64,000 bases of DNA from Verrucomicrobiota bacterium. Its GTDB lineage: Bacteria; Verrucomicrobiota; Verrucomicrobiia; Opitutales; Puniceicoccaceae. Numbering within the stretch: the first letter of the stretch is position 1; every line of letters starts with the position of its first letter. A model generated the notes under the pieces. That model was not told the origin of the DNA. It did not search any database and worked only from the letters and a program-made list of their open reading frames with translations. The stretch is from contig JBCDMB010000006.1 in the NCBI GenBank assembly GCA_038744685.1, positions 32,176 to 96,175 of the forward strand, given 5' to 3'. Below are positions 38,523 to 48,120 of the stretch, in pieces. The translations under genes were made by a program, and so were the position numbers.

Positions 38523-39743
38523 ATGAACCTTTCCGTCAAAGAACAGAGCCCGGGGATCACGGACGTTCCGGGATTTTCAGCATCGGGCGTTGCCTGCGAT
38601 ATCCGCGGAACGGGTGACGACCGGCTTGATCTTGGCCTTATCCTAAGTGAGAAACCATGCACAGGTGCTGGAGTCTTCACACTCAACGATGTTGTCGCAG
38701 CGCCGGTGGACTTCTGCAAGTCCCTGCTCTCTCCAACCCACGTCTTTCATGGAATTGTTGCCAACAGTGGAAATGCGAATGCCTGCACGGGGGAACAGGG
38801 TGAAAAAGACTGTGCGGAAATGGCCACCATCGCCCGCCAGGCACTCAGCCTTCCGCCGAATAGTGTTTTCGTAGCCTCGACCGGGAGAATTGGCCGAGAG
38901 CTCCCCATGGAAAAAGTCCGGGGTGGAATTCGCGAATCCGCACTCCGAGTGACCCGCGACTCTGCTGGCGGCCATGACTTTGCCAACTCAATTCTGACAT
39001 CAGACACCCGGTCCAAAACGGTAACCGTCCGCATCGAGGAGGGTTCGAAGCGGTATACGGTTTCCGGAGTGGGAAAAGGAGCCGGCATGATTGAGCCAAA
39101 TATGGCGACCATGCTCGCGTTTCTCGCAACAGATTTCGTCGTACCCCAGGCAACCCTTCAAGCAACGCTGACCCGAGCCGTGCACGGTTCTTTCAACCGC
39201 ATTTCAGTGGACGGAGATATGAGCACCAACGATACGGTTCTCCTCCTCGCGAACGGTGCGTCCGGCACGCGTGTTGACGACAATGCCGATCTACTCGATG
39301 CGTTCCATCGTGCAGTGGGGGAAGTTTGTAACCGGCTTGCGCGGATGATCGTGGGTGATGGAGAGAGAATCAATCACGTGGTTACACTTTCCGTGACCGG
39401 AGCTCCCTCTGATGAAGAGGCCGAGAAAGTCGCTCGGTGTGTCGGCAATTCTCTCCTGGTGAAAACTTCATGGTTTGGAAATGACCCGAACTGGGGACGC
39501 ATCGTCGACGCCGCAGGTTACGCACGTGTCGGTATTGACTACAACAAAGTAGATATGGACTACGGTCCGGTGCCCGTTATGAGAAGAGGCGCTCCGCAAA
39601 CGGAGAACCTACCTCTCTGGAAAAAGGAGGTCGAACAAAGAGAGTTTACGGTCAATCTGAACCTGAATCTCGGCAAGGGGTCCTTCCAACTGCTCACAAC
39701 GGACCTTTCAGAAGGGTACGTAGACTTCAACAAGAGTGAGTAA
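38523..39743 (+). CDS. argJ: Glutamate N-acetyltransferase (ornithine acetyltransferase)
   Basis: A 406-aa ArgJ that self-cleaves into alpha and beta chains at the conserved Thr in [20 protein letters not shown]. Other blocks: [54 protein letters not shown] and [20 protein letters not shown]. It recycles the acetyl group between N-acetylornithine and glutamate, so the cyclic arginine route is used. Its stop overlaps the argB ATG (TAATG). Confidence 0.96.
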   Translation: MNLSVKEQSPGITDVPGFSASGVACDIRGTGDDRLDLGLILSEKPCTGAGVFTLNDVVAAPVDFCKSLLSPTHVFHGIVANSGNANACTGEQGEKDCAEMATIARQALSLPPNSVFVASTGRIGRELPMEKVRGGIRESALRVTRDSAGGHDFANSILTSDTRSKTVTVRIEEGSKRYTVSGVGKGAGMIEPNMATMLAFLATDFVVPQATLQATLTRAVHGSFNRISVDGDMSTNDTVLLLANGASGTRVDDNADLLDAFHRAVGEVCNRLARMIVGDGERINHVVTLSVTGAPSDEEAEKVARCVGNSLLVKTSWFGNDPNWGRIVDAAGYARVGIDYNKVDMDYGPVPVMRRGAPQTENLPLWKKEVEQREFTVNLNLNLGKGSFQLLTTDLSEGYVDFNKSE

Positions 39744-40627
39744 TGGATCTTAGTCACATCGACGTCACATCGAAGGCGGCGGTGCTCATCGAAGCACTTC
39801 CGTACATTCAGCGTTTCAACGGTTCGGTCTTTGTCGTAAAATACGGCGGCGGCTTCATGGACGACCCCGACCCCAAGGTCCGTGCAAAAGTAGCTACCGA
39901 CCTTTGCTTTCTTGCAGCCGTCGGAATCCACGTCGTAGTTGTTCACGGTGGGGGCAAAGCAATTACCCGCGCGATGGATGCCTCTGGGCTGGAAGCAAGA
40001 TTTGAAAAAGGGCTTCGGGTTACCGATTCGGAGACCGTCGAGATTGTCCGCAAGACTCTTGACGAAGAAGTGAACCTCGAAATTTGCGAGATCATCCAGA
40101 GAAAGCTGGGTCGTCCGCTATCGATTCCTGGGAAGAAAGTGCTTCGAACCGAGAGGCTTGCCTTCTCTCCCTCTGGTGAGCCAATCGATATTGGATATGT
40201 AGGAGAGGTTCAGGAGGTGAAAACCCGTCCCATTCGGAAGGCGATCGCAGATGGTTACATGCCGATCATTTCCCCGGTTGGCGCTGATAAGACTGGACAG
40301 GCTTACAACACCAACGCAGATGTAGCCGCTTCAAGGGTTGCCTCTGCTCTTAGAGCGCGTCGCCTAGTCTATCTCTGCGATGTGCCAGGACTAATGAAGG
40401 ACCCACAAGACCCGGAAACCCTGATATCAAGCCTAACTGCGACGAGCGCGAACGATCTGAAGGAGAAAGGCGTCATTGCGCATGGAATGATACCGAAAGT
40501 GGACAGTGCCGTTCATGCGCTGAAGAACGGCGTTCATCGCGTTCACTTTGTTGATGGAAGAATGCCACATTCACTTTTGCTCGAGGTCTTTACTGACGAA
40601 GGGATTGGAACCGAGATTGTTCACTGA
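39743..40627 (+). CDS. argB: Acetylglutamate kinase
   Basis: A 294-aa amino-acid kinase. [17 protein letters not shown] is the phosphate loop (usual KYGG with G, then F for N/A-like residues), [20 protein letters not shown] the GGG substrate loop, and [20 protein letters not shown] the acetylglutamate-binding block, followed by [11 protein letters not shown]. The N-terminal helix [14 protein letters not shown] is of the hexameric, arginine-sensitive type (family knowledge), so feedback inhibition is plausible. Overlaps argD by one base (TGATG). Confidence 0.95.
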   Translation: MDLSHIDVTSKAAVLIEALPYIQRFNGSVFVVKYGGGFMDDPDPKVRAKVATDLCFLAAVGIHVVVVHGGGKAITRAMDASGLEARFEKGLRVTDSETVEIVRKTLDEEVNLEICEIIQRKLGRPLSIPGKKVLRTERLAFSPSGEPIDIGYVGEVQEVKTRPIRKAIADGYMPIISPVGADKTGQAYNTNADVAASRVASALRARRLVYLCDVPGLMKDPQDPETLISSLTATSANDLKEKGVIAHGMIPKVDSAVHALKNGVHRVHFVDGRMPHSLLLEVFTDEGIGTEIVH

Positions 40628-41820
40628 TGGATCCGCGAACCGAAGAACAGTACCAGCAGTTCCTGATTCGAAACTATGGAGCTCCACCTATCTCTCTGGT
40701 CAGCGGATCGGGTAGCCGGGTGACTGATGACGAGGGACGAACTTACCTGGACTTTACTACCGGTATAGCCGTCAATGCTCTTGGGCACTCACACCCCGAC
40801 TGGGTGAAGGCTGTTCAGGAGCAGGCCACCCGTCTCACACACTGCAGCAACCTTTTCGCGAACCCACTTCAAGCGGAGCTTGCTGAACGTTTGAATCAAA
40901 ACACACCCGCAGGAAAGGTTCTTTTCTGCAACAGTGGTGCCGAAGCCAATGAAGCACTGATTAAGCTCGCCCGGCTTCATGGTCGGAAAATTTCGGGTCG
41001 AGAGGGAAAGCGTTTTACTGTGTTAACGGCGGAAAATGCCTTTCACGGAAGGACCTTCGGGGGTATGGCAGCAACGCCTCAAGAGAAAATCCAAAGTGGA
41101 TTCCGCCCAATGCTGAAAGGGTTTCGCCACGCCAAACTCAATGATATTGACTCTTTTAAAAAGGCAGTGGACCGCTCCGTTTGTGCGGTTCTTGTAGAGA
41201 CTATTCAGGGAGAAGGGGGTATCTACCCAGCAGATGAGCAGTTCCTTCGTGATCTCCGGGAACTGTGCACCGAACGCGGAGTCATGCTTATGGTGGACGA
41301 AGTGCAGTGCGGAATCGGCCGTTCCGGTAAGTTCTTCGCCTACCACTATTCCGGGATCGAGCCGGACGCGATAGGAATGGCGAAAGGACTCGGAGGTGGT
41401 TTTCCCATCGGTGCGATTTGGACCGCAAACGCGTTCTCCGATCTATTCACACCCGGCTCTCATGGGACCACCTTCGGCGGAACTCCGCTGGCCTGCTCGG
41501 CAGCGTTAGCGGTCTTAAACGTTCTCGAGAGAGACAACCTCATCGAACAAGTCGCTCGGCAGGGAACACACCTCATGGAAGCCCTCCTCAATCTACAGAA
41601 GAAATTCCCTGAGCGGATTCGGGAAATTCGTGGCAAAGGATATTTGGTAGGGATCGCACTCAACGAAGATCACCTGCCCATCGTCGCCCGGCTACGCGAC
41701 GAGGGACTCCTTACCGCTCCAGCGGGAGGGCAGACCGTCCGATTCATACCACCTCTCACGGCTTCGATGGAGGAGCTGGATGAGGCCGTAGGAATATTCG
41801 AGCGGGTGTTGAAGGATTAA
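40627..41820 (+). CDS. argD: Acetylornithine aminotransferase
   Basis: A 397-aa class III PLP aminotransferase. YLDFTTGIAVNALGHSHPDW, FCNSGAEANEALIKLAR, AFHGRTFGGMAATPQEKIQS, LMVDEVQCGIGRSGKFFAY and the PLP-lysine GMAKGLGGGFPIGAIW are all clear, with HGTTFGGTPLACSAALAVL. It converts N-acetylglutamate semialdehyde to N-acetylornithine. Last gene of the operon; argF, argG and argH are not in the window. Confidence 0.95.
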   Translation: MDPRTEEQYQQFLIRNYGAPPISLVSGSGSRVTDDEGRTYLDFTTGIAVNALGHSHPDWVKAVQEQATRLTHCSNLFANPLQAELAERLNQNTPAGKVLFCNSGAEANEALIKLARLHGRKISGREGKRFTVLTAENAFHGRTFGGMAATPQEKIQSGFRPMLKGFRHAKLNDIDSFKKAVDRSVCAVLVETIQGEGGIYPADEQFLRDLRELCTERGVMLMVDEVQCGIGRSGKFFAYHYSGIEPDAIGMAKGLGGGFPIGAIWTANAFSDLFTPGSHGTTFGGTPLACSAALAVLNVLERDNLIEQVARQGTHLMEALLNLQKKFPERIREIRGKGYLVGIALNEDHLPIVARLRDEGLLTAPAGGQTVRFIPPLTASMEELDEAVGIFERVLKD

Positions 41821-41836
41821 CGTTCCCTCAATCGCA

Positions 41837-41889
41837 CCCCTTGTAGCGAAGCGACGGCAGTCGTTTCGAGTAACCGCACGACCCAAGGG
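41837..41889. terminator. Strong hairpin after argD
   Basis: The outer arm CCCTTG (41838-41843) pairs with CAAGGG (41884-41889). Inside, CGAAGCGAC (41847-41855) pairs with GTCGTTTCG (41860-41868), one G-T, around GGCA. No T-run follows, so it may be a Rho-type 3' end, an mRNA-stabilising fold or a REP-like element. Confidence 0.45.
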
Positions 41890-41963
41890 CACTTGAAGAG
41901 AAATCGCTACTGCAGTTTTTCTACATTCTTGATTCCGCCCCCTACCCTCTTTACCACGTTTTC

Positions 41964-42803
41964 ATGTTTGCGACACTTTCCCGCAGTTGGCAGTTCGCCA
42001 AGATCAGCTATCGGACTCTTTTTGAGAACAAGCAGCTCCTTGCTTTTCCGGCTATTTCTACCGTCGCCTCGATTCTGGTCTTCGCCAGTTTTCTCCTACC
42101 GCTTTGGCAGACCGGCCAGCTGGATGCATGGTTTGACGACGTCGAAGCGGGAACTTCGCAGCAGGATTACGGAATGTATGTGACCGCATTTCTTTTCTAT
42201 TTCTGCAACTACTTCGTGATTATTTTCTTCAATACAGCCTTGGTGGCTTCAGTGATGAATATTTTTGAAGGAGGACAGGGGAAAGTAGGATTCGGTCTCT
42301 CCTTTGCCGCAAAGCGACTTCACTCCATTTTTGGATGGGCTTTGGTTTCCGCAGTGATCGGCACTATTCTCAGAGTCATCGAAAGGAACCAAAAGGCAGG
42401 AGCCTTCATTGCTGCAATCATCGGCTCAGCTTGGACCGCACTCTCCTATTTCGTTATTCCCGTTATCGCTTCGCAAGGTCTCGGACCGATTGGCGCCTTC
42501 AAGGAATCGGTGCGCACCCTGAAGTCGACGTGGGGAACCGCACTTGCCGGAAATTTCTCCATGGGGGGTATTGGATTTTTGATTTCCCTTCCCGTAATTC
42601 TATTGATTGTCGCCCTGTTCATAATCAACCAACCGGCTCTTGCTCTCGGTTTGGGCATACCTCTCCTCATTCTAGTTGCAGTCATCACCGCTACAGCGGA
42701 CTACATTTTCAAAGCCTACCTTTTTACCTATGCGACTGGAAAGGCACTGCCGGACAATATCGATACTTCAATGATGGGCGAAGCGTTCCGGCAGACGAGG
42801 TAA
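41964..42803 (+). CDS. DUF6159-family membrane protein
   Basis: A 279-aa protein with about six TM helices: SRSWQFAKISYRTLFENKQL at the start, then LLAFPAISTVASILVFASFL, YMYVT-like FYFCNYFVIIFFNTALVASV, and Gly/Ala-rich helices to about residue 250. These fit my memory of DUF6159 membrane proteins of unknown function. The segment SVRTLKSTWGTALAGNFSMG is a typical cytoplasmic loop of the family. It lies 143 bp after the arg operon; the next gene starts after 29 bp. Confidence 0.75.
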   Translation: MFATLSRSWQFAKISYRTLFENKQLLAFPAISTVASILVFASFLLPLWQTGQLDAWFDDVEAGTSQQDYGMYVTAFLFYFCNYFVIIFFNTALVASVMNIFEGGQGKVGFGLSFAAKRLHSIFGWALVSAVIGTILRVIERNQKAGAFIAAIIGSAWTALSYFVIPVIASQGLGPIGAFKESVRTLKSTWGTALAGNFSMGGIGFLISLPVILLIVALFIINQPALALGLGIPLLILVAVITATADYIFKAYLFTYATGKALPDNIDTSMMGEAFRQTR

Positions 42804-42832
42804 CAACCCACCATCCGTGAGTTGATCGAATA

Positions 42833-44182
42833 ATGAAGAAATACTTCGCCGTTTTCGCCACACTCTCATCATCCTTACCGCTTTTTGGAGATATTTCGGA
42901 CGCTTTTGGAAAGTGGATGACCAACGCTGATCGAATTCGGACGATCAACGAATCAGCATTCAATGAAATACCTGCCGGATTTTTTGAGCAGATAGAAGAG
43001 GAACCGGTCTTTCTTGAGATACGCGACGGATTCCTCTCAACGAGCACCAAGGCAAGAACTATCCGGGAGACATATCAGGTTCATGACGGTAGTAAGGCTA
43101 ATGTTTTCGATCTCAATTATGTTGAGGAGAACGGCGAAGTTGGAGAGCGCGGCACTACGATTGAAATCCAGTCAAATAATGAAATTCTACTCAAAAACGA
43201 AGGAGTTCCTACCCTAGTCTTCTATCGGATTTTTCCTACTTCGCCTAGCCCCAGAGCAGAGCTTCTTAGTTCCTTCGAAACAAAGAACTTTCGACTAACC
43301 ATGTTAAGCGACATGGGATACGCAAAAACAGTTGCAGCAATATCATGGATGAAACCTGATCGAAGAGCTATGGTTGTCTACGATCTCGATGACGGGTTTC
43401 CTGTGATGCTTGCAGTCGATGGAACGATTCTTTTCTACAACGTAGTCGGCGGCAATATCCTACAGATTCGGGCTGACCCAGAAGCCAAAGCGATTCGTTT
43501 AGAAGACATCGCCCGATTCCAAATTGGAATGCGTGGAGACTTTCCAGATTCAGATTCTAGAAATATTTTCGAGTTTGATTTAGGAGCTGTATTCAAAGCA
43601 TATACTGCATCTAGCAGCAACGATTTGTTCTTCATCAAAGAAAACCAATCCTATCAGTTTCTTTCAGAAGAAGCCTTTGCGACTCTCAAGGTATCAGACT
43701 TGGGCGTTCCCGAACTCTTTTTCTTAAGAGTTCAACCCCAAGGTCTACCGTTTTTTTTCAGTATCAAGAATGTTGAAATGTCTACTGTTCTACCGAGTTG
43801 GCACAAACCGCTGAACATTAATCTATTCTCATCCCGACTAGAGGTAATTCCCGTTCGGCAGAAATGGAGACTCTCAGAAAATGATCGAAAAGTTCAAAGA
43901 CTAATCCAGGGAGGTGCCATGTGGGTCATCAGAAGATCTCTGATCGACCCGGCTCTTGAAAACGGCCTCAAGACGAACAGCCCGATTCGTCTGGATTTTG
44001 AGCAGATGAGAGAGAATGACGAAGCGATGAGAGAGAAATGGCTGGAGGCTGTTCAAGAACAGGGACTTCTCTGGAACCAAGTCCTCGGATCAAGCGACCC
44101 TGACAATCCGGCGAAGGCAATTGATTCAGCACCATCAACCCCCTCGGAAGAGCCTACCGGCGCCAAACCCGAGGAACAATAG
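42833..44182 (+). CDS. Secreted protein of unknown function
   Basis: A 449-aa protein with a signal peptide (MKKYFAVFATLSSSLPLFGD). The mature chain is mixed alpha/beta, with no recognised motif. The centre repeats patterns like TMLSDMGYAKTVAAISWMKP, MVVYDLDDGFPVMLAVDGTI, and the end is acidic and Pro-rich (SAPSTPSEEPTGAKPEEQ), as in surface-exposed proteins. The base composition looks more A/T-rich than its neighbours, which could mean transfer or relaxed selection. It follows the DUF6159 gene after 29 bp and may be co-expressed. Confidence 0.75.
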   Translation: MKKYFAVFATLSSSLPLFGDISDAFGKWMTNADRIRTINESAFNEIPAGFFEQIEEEPVFLEIRDGFLSTSTKARTIRETYQVHDGSKANVFDLNYVEENGEVGERGTTIEIQSNNEILLKNEGVPTLVFYRIFPTSPSPRAELLSSFETKNFRLTMLSDMGYAKTVAAISWMKPDRRAMVVYDLDDGFPVMLAVDGTILFYNVVGGNILQIRADPEAKAIRLEDIARFQIGMRGDFPDSDSRNIFEFDLGAVFKAYTASSSNDLFFIKENQSYQFLSEEAFATLKVSDLGVPELFFLRVQPQGLPFFFSIKNVEMSTVLPSWHKPLNINLFSSRLEVIPVRQKWRLSENDRKVQRLIQGGAMWVIRRSLIDPALENGLKTNSPIRLDFEQMRENDEAMREKWLEAVQEQGLLWNQVLGSSDPDNPAKAIDSAPSTPSEEPTGAKPEEQ

Positions 44183-44205
44183 TTTGATGTGCCCTGCAGA
44201 ATGTT

Positions 44206-45618
44206 CTAGAAGACCTCGTTTGGCCCGGGAATTGAAAGACCCTGATTTTGGGGATTTTCCCGGAATGATTCCCGGTCAAATCCTCTGGCCGGAGTGATTT
44301 CGAAAACACGATCAGGCACACCTTCCCCATCTACCGGGACAGAAACTCCCACATCGTTCAGCCATCGTGCATACTGACGCAACAAATCCCTGCGGCATGA
44401 TTCCGGAGAGTCGACGCCTTCAGCATTCTTTACCGGGCTAAAATCCTCGTCGCGGGCAGTTTCGATCACGATCGGGTTCTTCGCCTCGGGAAGGGCATCA
44501 AATACAAACATCTCAAACTTTACCCCGTTTGGCTCTTCCGGCTTTCGGGTTACACCGTCTTCTCCGGCAACCCCTATTTTTTTGTCTGCGCGATGCGGAG
44601 GCAACCCACCCTCGCCAGAGCCCATTCGGTCGACGAACTCTCTCGATAGCATATGAATGGCAATGCTCCCCGCCAAAAACCGAAGCTGCCCATTCTCCAT
44701 TTTCTGGCGTGCCATTTCCATGGGTAGGTCACTGTATTCCACCACCGCGAGCTTCCCGTTCAGCAAAGTAAAATTACCCACTTTCTCTTCCGCATAGGCT
44801 TTCGGAATCATCTTGCTCGACATCTCCGAACCTGTCTTGACGTGAAAACCGATAAAAGCGGGGTCGATCGCTCTCACCAACGGATTATCGACTTGAAAGT
44901 AGCTTATGATGTCGATCCCCCGCTTTTTCATCTCAGCCGTGGCACCGCTGCGGACCAAAGCCCTCAACGACCCTCCATGCCCGTCCGGGCTCAGGGCAAG
45001 CGAACCAGGGGACTCCAGCAAAAGCTTTCCGTCGTAATCAACCGCAGGCATCATCCCTTGTGAAAAGAAGATCACATCTGTTTCGGGAAGACCAAAGAAG
45101 CTGTTTTCTGCGAAAAACGATACCGTCGCCTCATGATTGATCCGGCTCGTCATAATGAACCACGGTATACTCACATCGAAACTAGAGCTGGCTGCACGGA
45201 TTTTCTCTGCAAACACTTGGAAGAGTGTCGCTCCTCGCACAGGGGTTACCGGAAAAGTTCCCTTGGGTCCATCATAGCCAAGACGGGTTCCTTGCCCACC
45301 AGCTACGGTAAACGCGGCAACCCGTCCTGCCCGAAGAGCATTCTCGCCCAAAGAGCGGGCCTCGGCCCATTCTGAAGCACTCCCTCCCGCCTCGGGAAGT
45401 GCGATGAAGGGCGCCGGCTCGAGCTGTGTAAAGTCAGTGGACGCCTCCCCATCCCCGAGAACGAGAGTATCAACCAATCGTTGAATTTCATCGAGGTCGA
45501 CTGCCTCTAGCTGCGAAACAAGACCCTCCTTTTGCTCTTCGCTCAAACCATCCCAAAAACGGAACACTTGCCCCTGGCCAGCCCGCTCAAATTCTTCCTT
45601 CAGTGTCTGATGATCCAT
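44206..45618 (-). CDS. UDP-sugar pyrophosphorylase (UDPGP/UAP family)
   Basis: A 470-aa nucleotidyltransferase. The UTP-binding loop is AGGQGTRLGYDGPKGTFPVT, then PWFIMTSRINHEATVSFFAE, VIFFSQGMMPAVDYDGKLLL, GHGGSLRALVRSG and ISYFQVDNPLVRAIDPAFIG. These match eukaryote-like UDP-N-acetylglucosamine pyrophosphorylases and relatives. It makes UDP-GlcNAc/GalNAc or UDP-glucose; the exact sugar is not decided by motif. Convergent with the secreted protein gene; 23 bp between stops. Confidence 0.88.
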   Translation of the reverse strand: MDHQTLKEEFERAGQGQVFRFWDGLSEEQKEGLVSQLEAVDLDEIQRLVDTLVLGDGEASTDFTQLEPAPFIALPEAGGSASEWAEARSLGENALRAGRVAAFTVAGGQGTRLGYDGPKGTFPVTPVRGATLFQVFAEKIRAASSSFDVSIPWFIMTSRINHEATVSFFAENSFFGLPETDVIFFSQGMMPAVDYDGKLLLESPGSLALSPDGHGGSLRALVRSGATAEMKKRGIDIISYFQVDNPLVRAIDPAFIGFHVKTGSEMSSKMIPKAYAEEKVGNFTLLNGKLAVVEYSDLPMEMARQKMENGQLRFLAGSIAIHMLSREFVDRMGSGEGGLPPHRADKKIGVAGEDGVTRKPEEPNGVKFEMFVFDALPEAKNPIVIETARDEDFSPVKNAEGVDSPESCRRDLLRQYARWLNDVGVSVPVDGEGVPDRVFEITPARGFDRESFRENPQNQGLSIPGPNEVF

Positions 45619-45747
45619 CGCGCGAGAGTATTCCTCCCTGCAACACAGTTTTCGAGGAGAAACTTGGCATTACATCAACAAGCCTCACTTTCAGGTTTGC
45701 GCCTTCTCTTGACCGAATTCAGCCTTCTATCCTCCCGGGACAGCATC

Positions 45748-46167
45748 ATGTCTGACGAAGAGAACCATCTACAACTGCTCTCCATCTTCCACTACATCCT
45801 TGGAGGTATTGGATGTGTGACTTCTTTTTTCCCGATCATACACCTGATTATCGGAATTGCATTGGCCGTCTCGCCCACGACTTTCGAAGGAGGAGATGAA
45901 GTCCCGACCATGATCGGATTAGCCTTCGCTTTGATCGCGGGATTATTCATCGTCGTTGGACTTGCCGGATCCATTTGTGTGATCCTCACTGGACGGTTTA
46001 TCGCTCAAAGGAAGCATTACACGTTTTGTATCGTGATCGCCGCTATTGAGTGCCTTTTCATGCCCTTTGGAACGATTCTTGGGGTCTTTACCCTCGTCGT
46101 TCTCATGAAAGACTCGGTCAAACAGAGATTCGAAAACCACCCGACACCTCCAGAAGCTTCATCATGA
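45748..46167 (+). CDS. Small membrane protein, four TM helices
   Basis: A 139-aa protein from the ATG at 45748 (MSDEENHLQLLSIFHYILGG). An open frame back to 45532 lies in the promoter region of the divergent gene and is discarded. It has four hydrophobic helices (FHYILGGIGCVTSFFPIIHL, IGLAFALIAGLFIVVGLAGS, YTFCIVIAAIECLFMPFGTI, LGVFTLVVLM) and a short cytoplasmic tail ending SVKQRFENHPTPPEASS. I recall the SIFHYILGG...FGTILGVFTLVVL pattern from conserved unknown bacterial membrane proteins. Its stop overlaps the next gene as ATGA. Confidence 0.75.
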   Translation: MSDEENHLQLLSIFHYILGGIGCVTSFFPIIHLIIGIALAVSPTTFEGGDEVPTMIGLAFALIAGLFIVVGLAGSICVILTGRFIAQRKHYTFCIVIAAIECLFMPFGTILGVFTLVVLMKDSVKQRFENHPTPPEASS

Positions 46168-46640
46168 AATCCTTTCTCTTTACCCTCTCAGGTCTCCTCA
46201 TCGCCTTAGCTCACGTAGCCCACTCCGACACCCTTCATTTCCGGGAGCAAGGCTACTCGATTGATGCCCTTATCGGCGTCTCGACCGACGAGACTTTTCA
46301 ATCGATGTCGATGTTTTTGCCCGTAACCGATGGATTTGCTCCCAACGTCAACGTGCAGATCCAGAGTTTCGTCGGAGACGTTGATGACTACGAACGCATC
46401 TCTCTGAAACAGATCAAACAAATGGGGATGTCTCTCCGGCAGGAAGTGAACAAGAGCGGAGACGAATTGGTGTTCTTCTACGAAGGGACCGCGAATGGCC
46501 GCGACCTTCGATTCTACAGCAAAGCCATTCGAAAAAACGGTAGTTACTATCTGGCGACAGCAACTGCCCTGCAATCCCAGTGGCCGATCGTGGGCAAACG
46601 CTTGATGGATAGCGTTGGTAGCTTTTCACTCGACGACTGA
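46164..46640 (+). CDS. Secreted small protein of unknown function
   Basis: A 158-aa protein from ATG 46164, overlapping the previous stop by 4 bp. Signal peptide MKSFLFTLSGLLIALAHVAH, cleavage near AHS-DT. The mature part (FLPVTDGFAPNVNVQIQSFV, YLATATALQSQWPIVGKRLM, VGSFSLDD) resembles small alpha/beta lipoprotein-like folds such as PsbP/DcrB-type domains, but this is a weak impression. A longer frame from 46050 duplicates the coding region of the upstream gene and is rejected. Confidence 0.75.
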   Translation: MKSFLFTLSGLLIALAHVAHSDTLHFREQGYSIDALIGVSTDETFQSMSMFLPVTDGFAPNVNVQIQSFVGDVDDYERISLKQIKQMGMSLRQEVNKSGDELVFFYEGTANGRDLRFYSKAIRKNGSYYLATATALQSQWPIVGKRLMDSVGSFSLDD

Positions 46641-46689
46641 ATGCCGCCCAGCGGCGCTTTTCCCCTAGTGAGTATCTGGGTTTTGCCGC

Positions 46690-46977
46690 CTACTCCTCTT
46701 CGAAACGGAAGATCACTTCCCCCTCGCGCACATAGCCAAGCCTCTCCCGAACGACTGCCTCGAGGAATACCGGATCATTCATAAGTTTACGGTAATACTT
46801 TCGCTGGCGCTCATACTCCGCCCTCTCGGTTTCAATTCTCTCTCGCAATTGGATCTCCCGCTCACGAAACTGACTATACTCCTTAAAACTCTGGCGCCCC
46901 ACTACTGCGAAAATCACGAGTAACGTGAGGATCGAAGCGAGCAGAATCCATCGGACTACCTTTTCCACAAACCTCAA
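46690..46977 (-). CDS. ftsB: FtsB/DivIC-like septum formation initiator
   Basis: A 95-aa bitopic protein: TM at about 10-28 (ILLASILTLLVIFAVVG), then a coiled coil (RERIETERAEYERQRKYYRK) and the FtsB end LMNDPVFLEAVVRERLGYVR EGE, with the family motif RERLGY. It would act in the FtsQBL complex at the division site. It lies upstream of no recognised division gene here, and eno, a frequent neighbour, is absent. Confidence 0.88.
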   Translation of the reverse strand: MRFVEKVVRWILLASILTLLVIFAVVGRQSFKEYSQFREREIQLRERIETERAEYERQRKYYRKLMNDPVFLEAVVRERLGYVREGEVIFRFEEE

Positions 46978-47123
46978 ACTTTAGCTGAGAAAGCGCTCGG
47001 TTGAAAAGCCTGAAAACGGCGGAAGCAGAGAAGACTGGAGCCCATTTCTCATTAACCTTAAGCAGCATAGTTCAACCGTCGGTGAAGCGGACTCAAAAAC
47101 ACTCTATTGAACAGGAAACGGCT

Positions 47124-48092
47124 CTAGGACTCCACCGGACTCCGAAAAAGGAGGCGCACCGCTCCAAAGTTTGGAACGATCTCCAAACTAGAAAGGAGGA
47201 ACAATCGATCGCCGTCCTGCCGGACCTCAATTTCTCTCGGATGCTGTACTCCTAGAATATCGGCGTGATCTCCGTAGACGACCTCCAGCTCCTCACCACC
47301 TTCGGATTCGAATTCGTGACGGAGTATTCGAAGATCCTGCTGGCTCAGATCAACTAATTCCTCCTTACCCCCTTCCCTTCGGAGAAAGATAATCCGAATG
47401 TAATCCTCCGACGTCCCATCGACATCCTCAACCGAAACAATCCTCCCTTCCTGGTTGAGAAGAATAGATATCAGCGGGCTATGAACCGAATCGAACACGT
47501 CCAAAACAAGCTGATCAATCTGATCCAAAGCCATTCGAGAACGGACGCCATTGGGTCCCCGTTCAAACTTCCAGAATCCGATACCGTCGAAACCAATTCC
47601 TATCTGGCCTGATTCATCCTCACGGCCAACCCGGACTAGATTCGGAGCCATATTGAGAATTTCGATAGAACCCTCTAGATCGTCCGTAGCGAATTGGCCA
47701 ACGCGCCTCAACGAATTGAGAGCCGTCAAATTCACCCTTCCTCCACGCTCATTCATCAGTGCGTCCCGCAAAGCACTTTCACGTTGGAGTTGAGCCGCAG
47801 AATACCCGTTGCGATTTCGAGTTGGGTGGACAACATCCTCGACTCTCTCTTTCTCAACCATTTTAGCCCCATCATTCTCCGTCAAATCACGCTGCCCAAA
47901 AACGACCAAAAACAGCGCAACTAAAAGACAAACTCCCACGAAAACTATTCGCGACAAGGGATGGAGAATCTTAAAGAGTCGCTCAGCTCGCGAAACCGGC
48001 ACCTCGGTTTCCTCATCAGGTGTCTCCGAATACTCGGCAAAAGTCTTCTCCCGCAAGACCAACGGGGGCTTGTCGTTTCTCTTTATGTTCAT
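47124..48092 (-). CDS. Single-pass membrane protein of unknown function
   Basis: A 322-aa protein with a cytoplasmic N-terminal 45 residues, one TM helix at about 47-65 (IVFVGVCLLVALFLVVFG), and a large periplasmic part. The latter has an acidic segment followed by beta-rich pieces (GGRVNLTALNSLRRVGQFAT, GQIGIGFDGIGFWKFERGPN, QLVLDVFDSVHSPLISILLN). No family recognised. It lies 28 bp downstream of the inositol-phosphatase gene on the same strand. Confidence 0.7.
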   Translation of the reverse strand: MNIKRNDKPPLVLREKTFAEYSETPDEETEVPVSRAERLFKILHPLSRIVFVGVCLLVALFLVVFGQRDLTENDGAKMVEKERVEDVVHPTRNRNGYSAAQLQRESALRDALMNERGGRVNLTALNSLRRVGQFATDDLEGSIEILNMAPNLVRVGREDESGQIGIGFDGIGFWKFERGPNGVRSRMALDQIDQLVLDVFDSVHSPLISILLNQEGRIVSVEDVDGTSEDYIRIIFLRREGGKEELVDLSQQDLRILRHEFESEGGEELEVVYGDHADILGVQHPREIEVRQDGDRLFLLSSLEIVPNFGAVRLLFRSPVES

Positions 48093-48120
48093 TCCAGCCG
48101 TCGCAAAAAGCTTACCATAT

